From: Portunus trituberculatus
Taxonomy: Eukaryota; Arthropoda; Malacostraca; Decapoda; Portunidae
Assembly: GCF_017591435.1 (NCBI RefSeq)
Contig: NC_059268.1
Span: 3,209,974-3,273,973 of the forward strand
Length of the DNA stretch: 64,000 nucleotides
Reading direction: 5' to 3'
Positions 63,934-64,000 of the stretch are shown one piece after another (position 1 is the first letter of the stretch; each line of letters opens with the position of its first letter). Position numbers and translations under genes: made by a program. The notes under the pieces were generated by a model. That model saw only the letters and a program-made list of their open reading frames with translations, had not been told where the DNA came from and did no database searches.

Positions 63934-64000
63934 ATATTGATCCAGTTTTATTTATTTCAGATTGTGTTAAGAATATGGAGAAAGACGGACCAAGGCAAGA

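Larger units (their letters stand above)
62462..64000 (+). repeat. 3.4-kb-spaced duplication, copy 2 (runs off the window)
   Basis: It matches 58998-60570 and is still matching at the last base of the window, so its right border is not visible. Confidence 0.9.

Overview
The window looks like intergenic or intronic DNA from a decapod crustacean, most probably a brachyuran crab. This is inferred from three things: very dense and long microsatellites (AC, AG, AT, TAG, TAA, ACT, CCT, CCTGT arrays, about 5 kb in total), a mix of CR1-like LINEs, tRNA-derived SINEs, hAT, piggyBac and THAP-bearing DNA elements, and a Ty3/gypsy element. No complete host gene is visible. The only host-like signals are a GC3-rich, splice-acceptor-preceded reading frame present twice (12275-12521 and 16909-17155, minus strand) and a short exon-like block at 61063-61146. 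There is one 500-N scaffold gap (636-1135).

Layout. 1-9.3 kb: a hAT transposase scrap, microsatellites, a broken CR1-like LINE (minus), a LINE 3' end (plus) and tRNA-Val-type SINEs lying between (GT)n tracts. 10.0-18.2 kb: a tandem segmental duplication. Unit 1 is 9996-13581 and unit 2 is 13582-18218; unit 2 carries about 1.05 kb that unit 1 lacks. Each unit has a LINE endonuclease-linker relic and a hAT-type MITE sitting in a 41-bp minisatellite. 19.4-21.0 kb: a terminal-inverted-repeat (TIR) element encoding a THAP protein and a divergent small ORF, with a nested MITE; an inverted second copy lies at 48.7-50.3 kb. 21-24 kb: ACT, CGTCT, an 85-bp composite repeat and CCTGT arrays. 26-27 kb: 490 bp of TCTA/TA followed by five 91-bp repeats and a MADF-domain scrap. 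27.4-39.4 kb: a gypsy element whose 5' LTR was hit by a hAT transposon with a perfect 8-bp target duplication, and whose protease-RT-RNase H region is missing where an antisense LINE now lies. 40-45 kb: SINE cassettes in (GT)n, a 110-113-bp satellite with higher-order structure split by a LINE, and minisatellites. 45.6-54.9 kb: four LINE fragments (two are 3' parts, two are 5' parts). 55.3-58.4 kb: a piggyBac element delimited by TTAA, inserted in a minisatellite. 58.6-64 kb: a second piggyBac-like relic and a long-TIR MITE, duplicated about 3.4 kb apart, plus a 1-kb 31-bp minisatellite.

How it fits together. The strongest pattern is that CR1-like LINEs and tRNA-derived SINEs nearly always end in, and often also begin in, (AC)n in one fixed orientation. 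This is consistent with a retrotransposition system that targets or creates AC microsatellites. All mobile-element coding regions are broken except the two small THAP ORFs, one LINE ORF1 (53773-54513) and the gypsy integrase frame, which has lost its first catalytic Asp.
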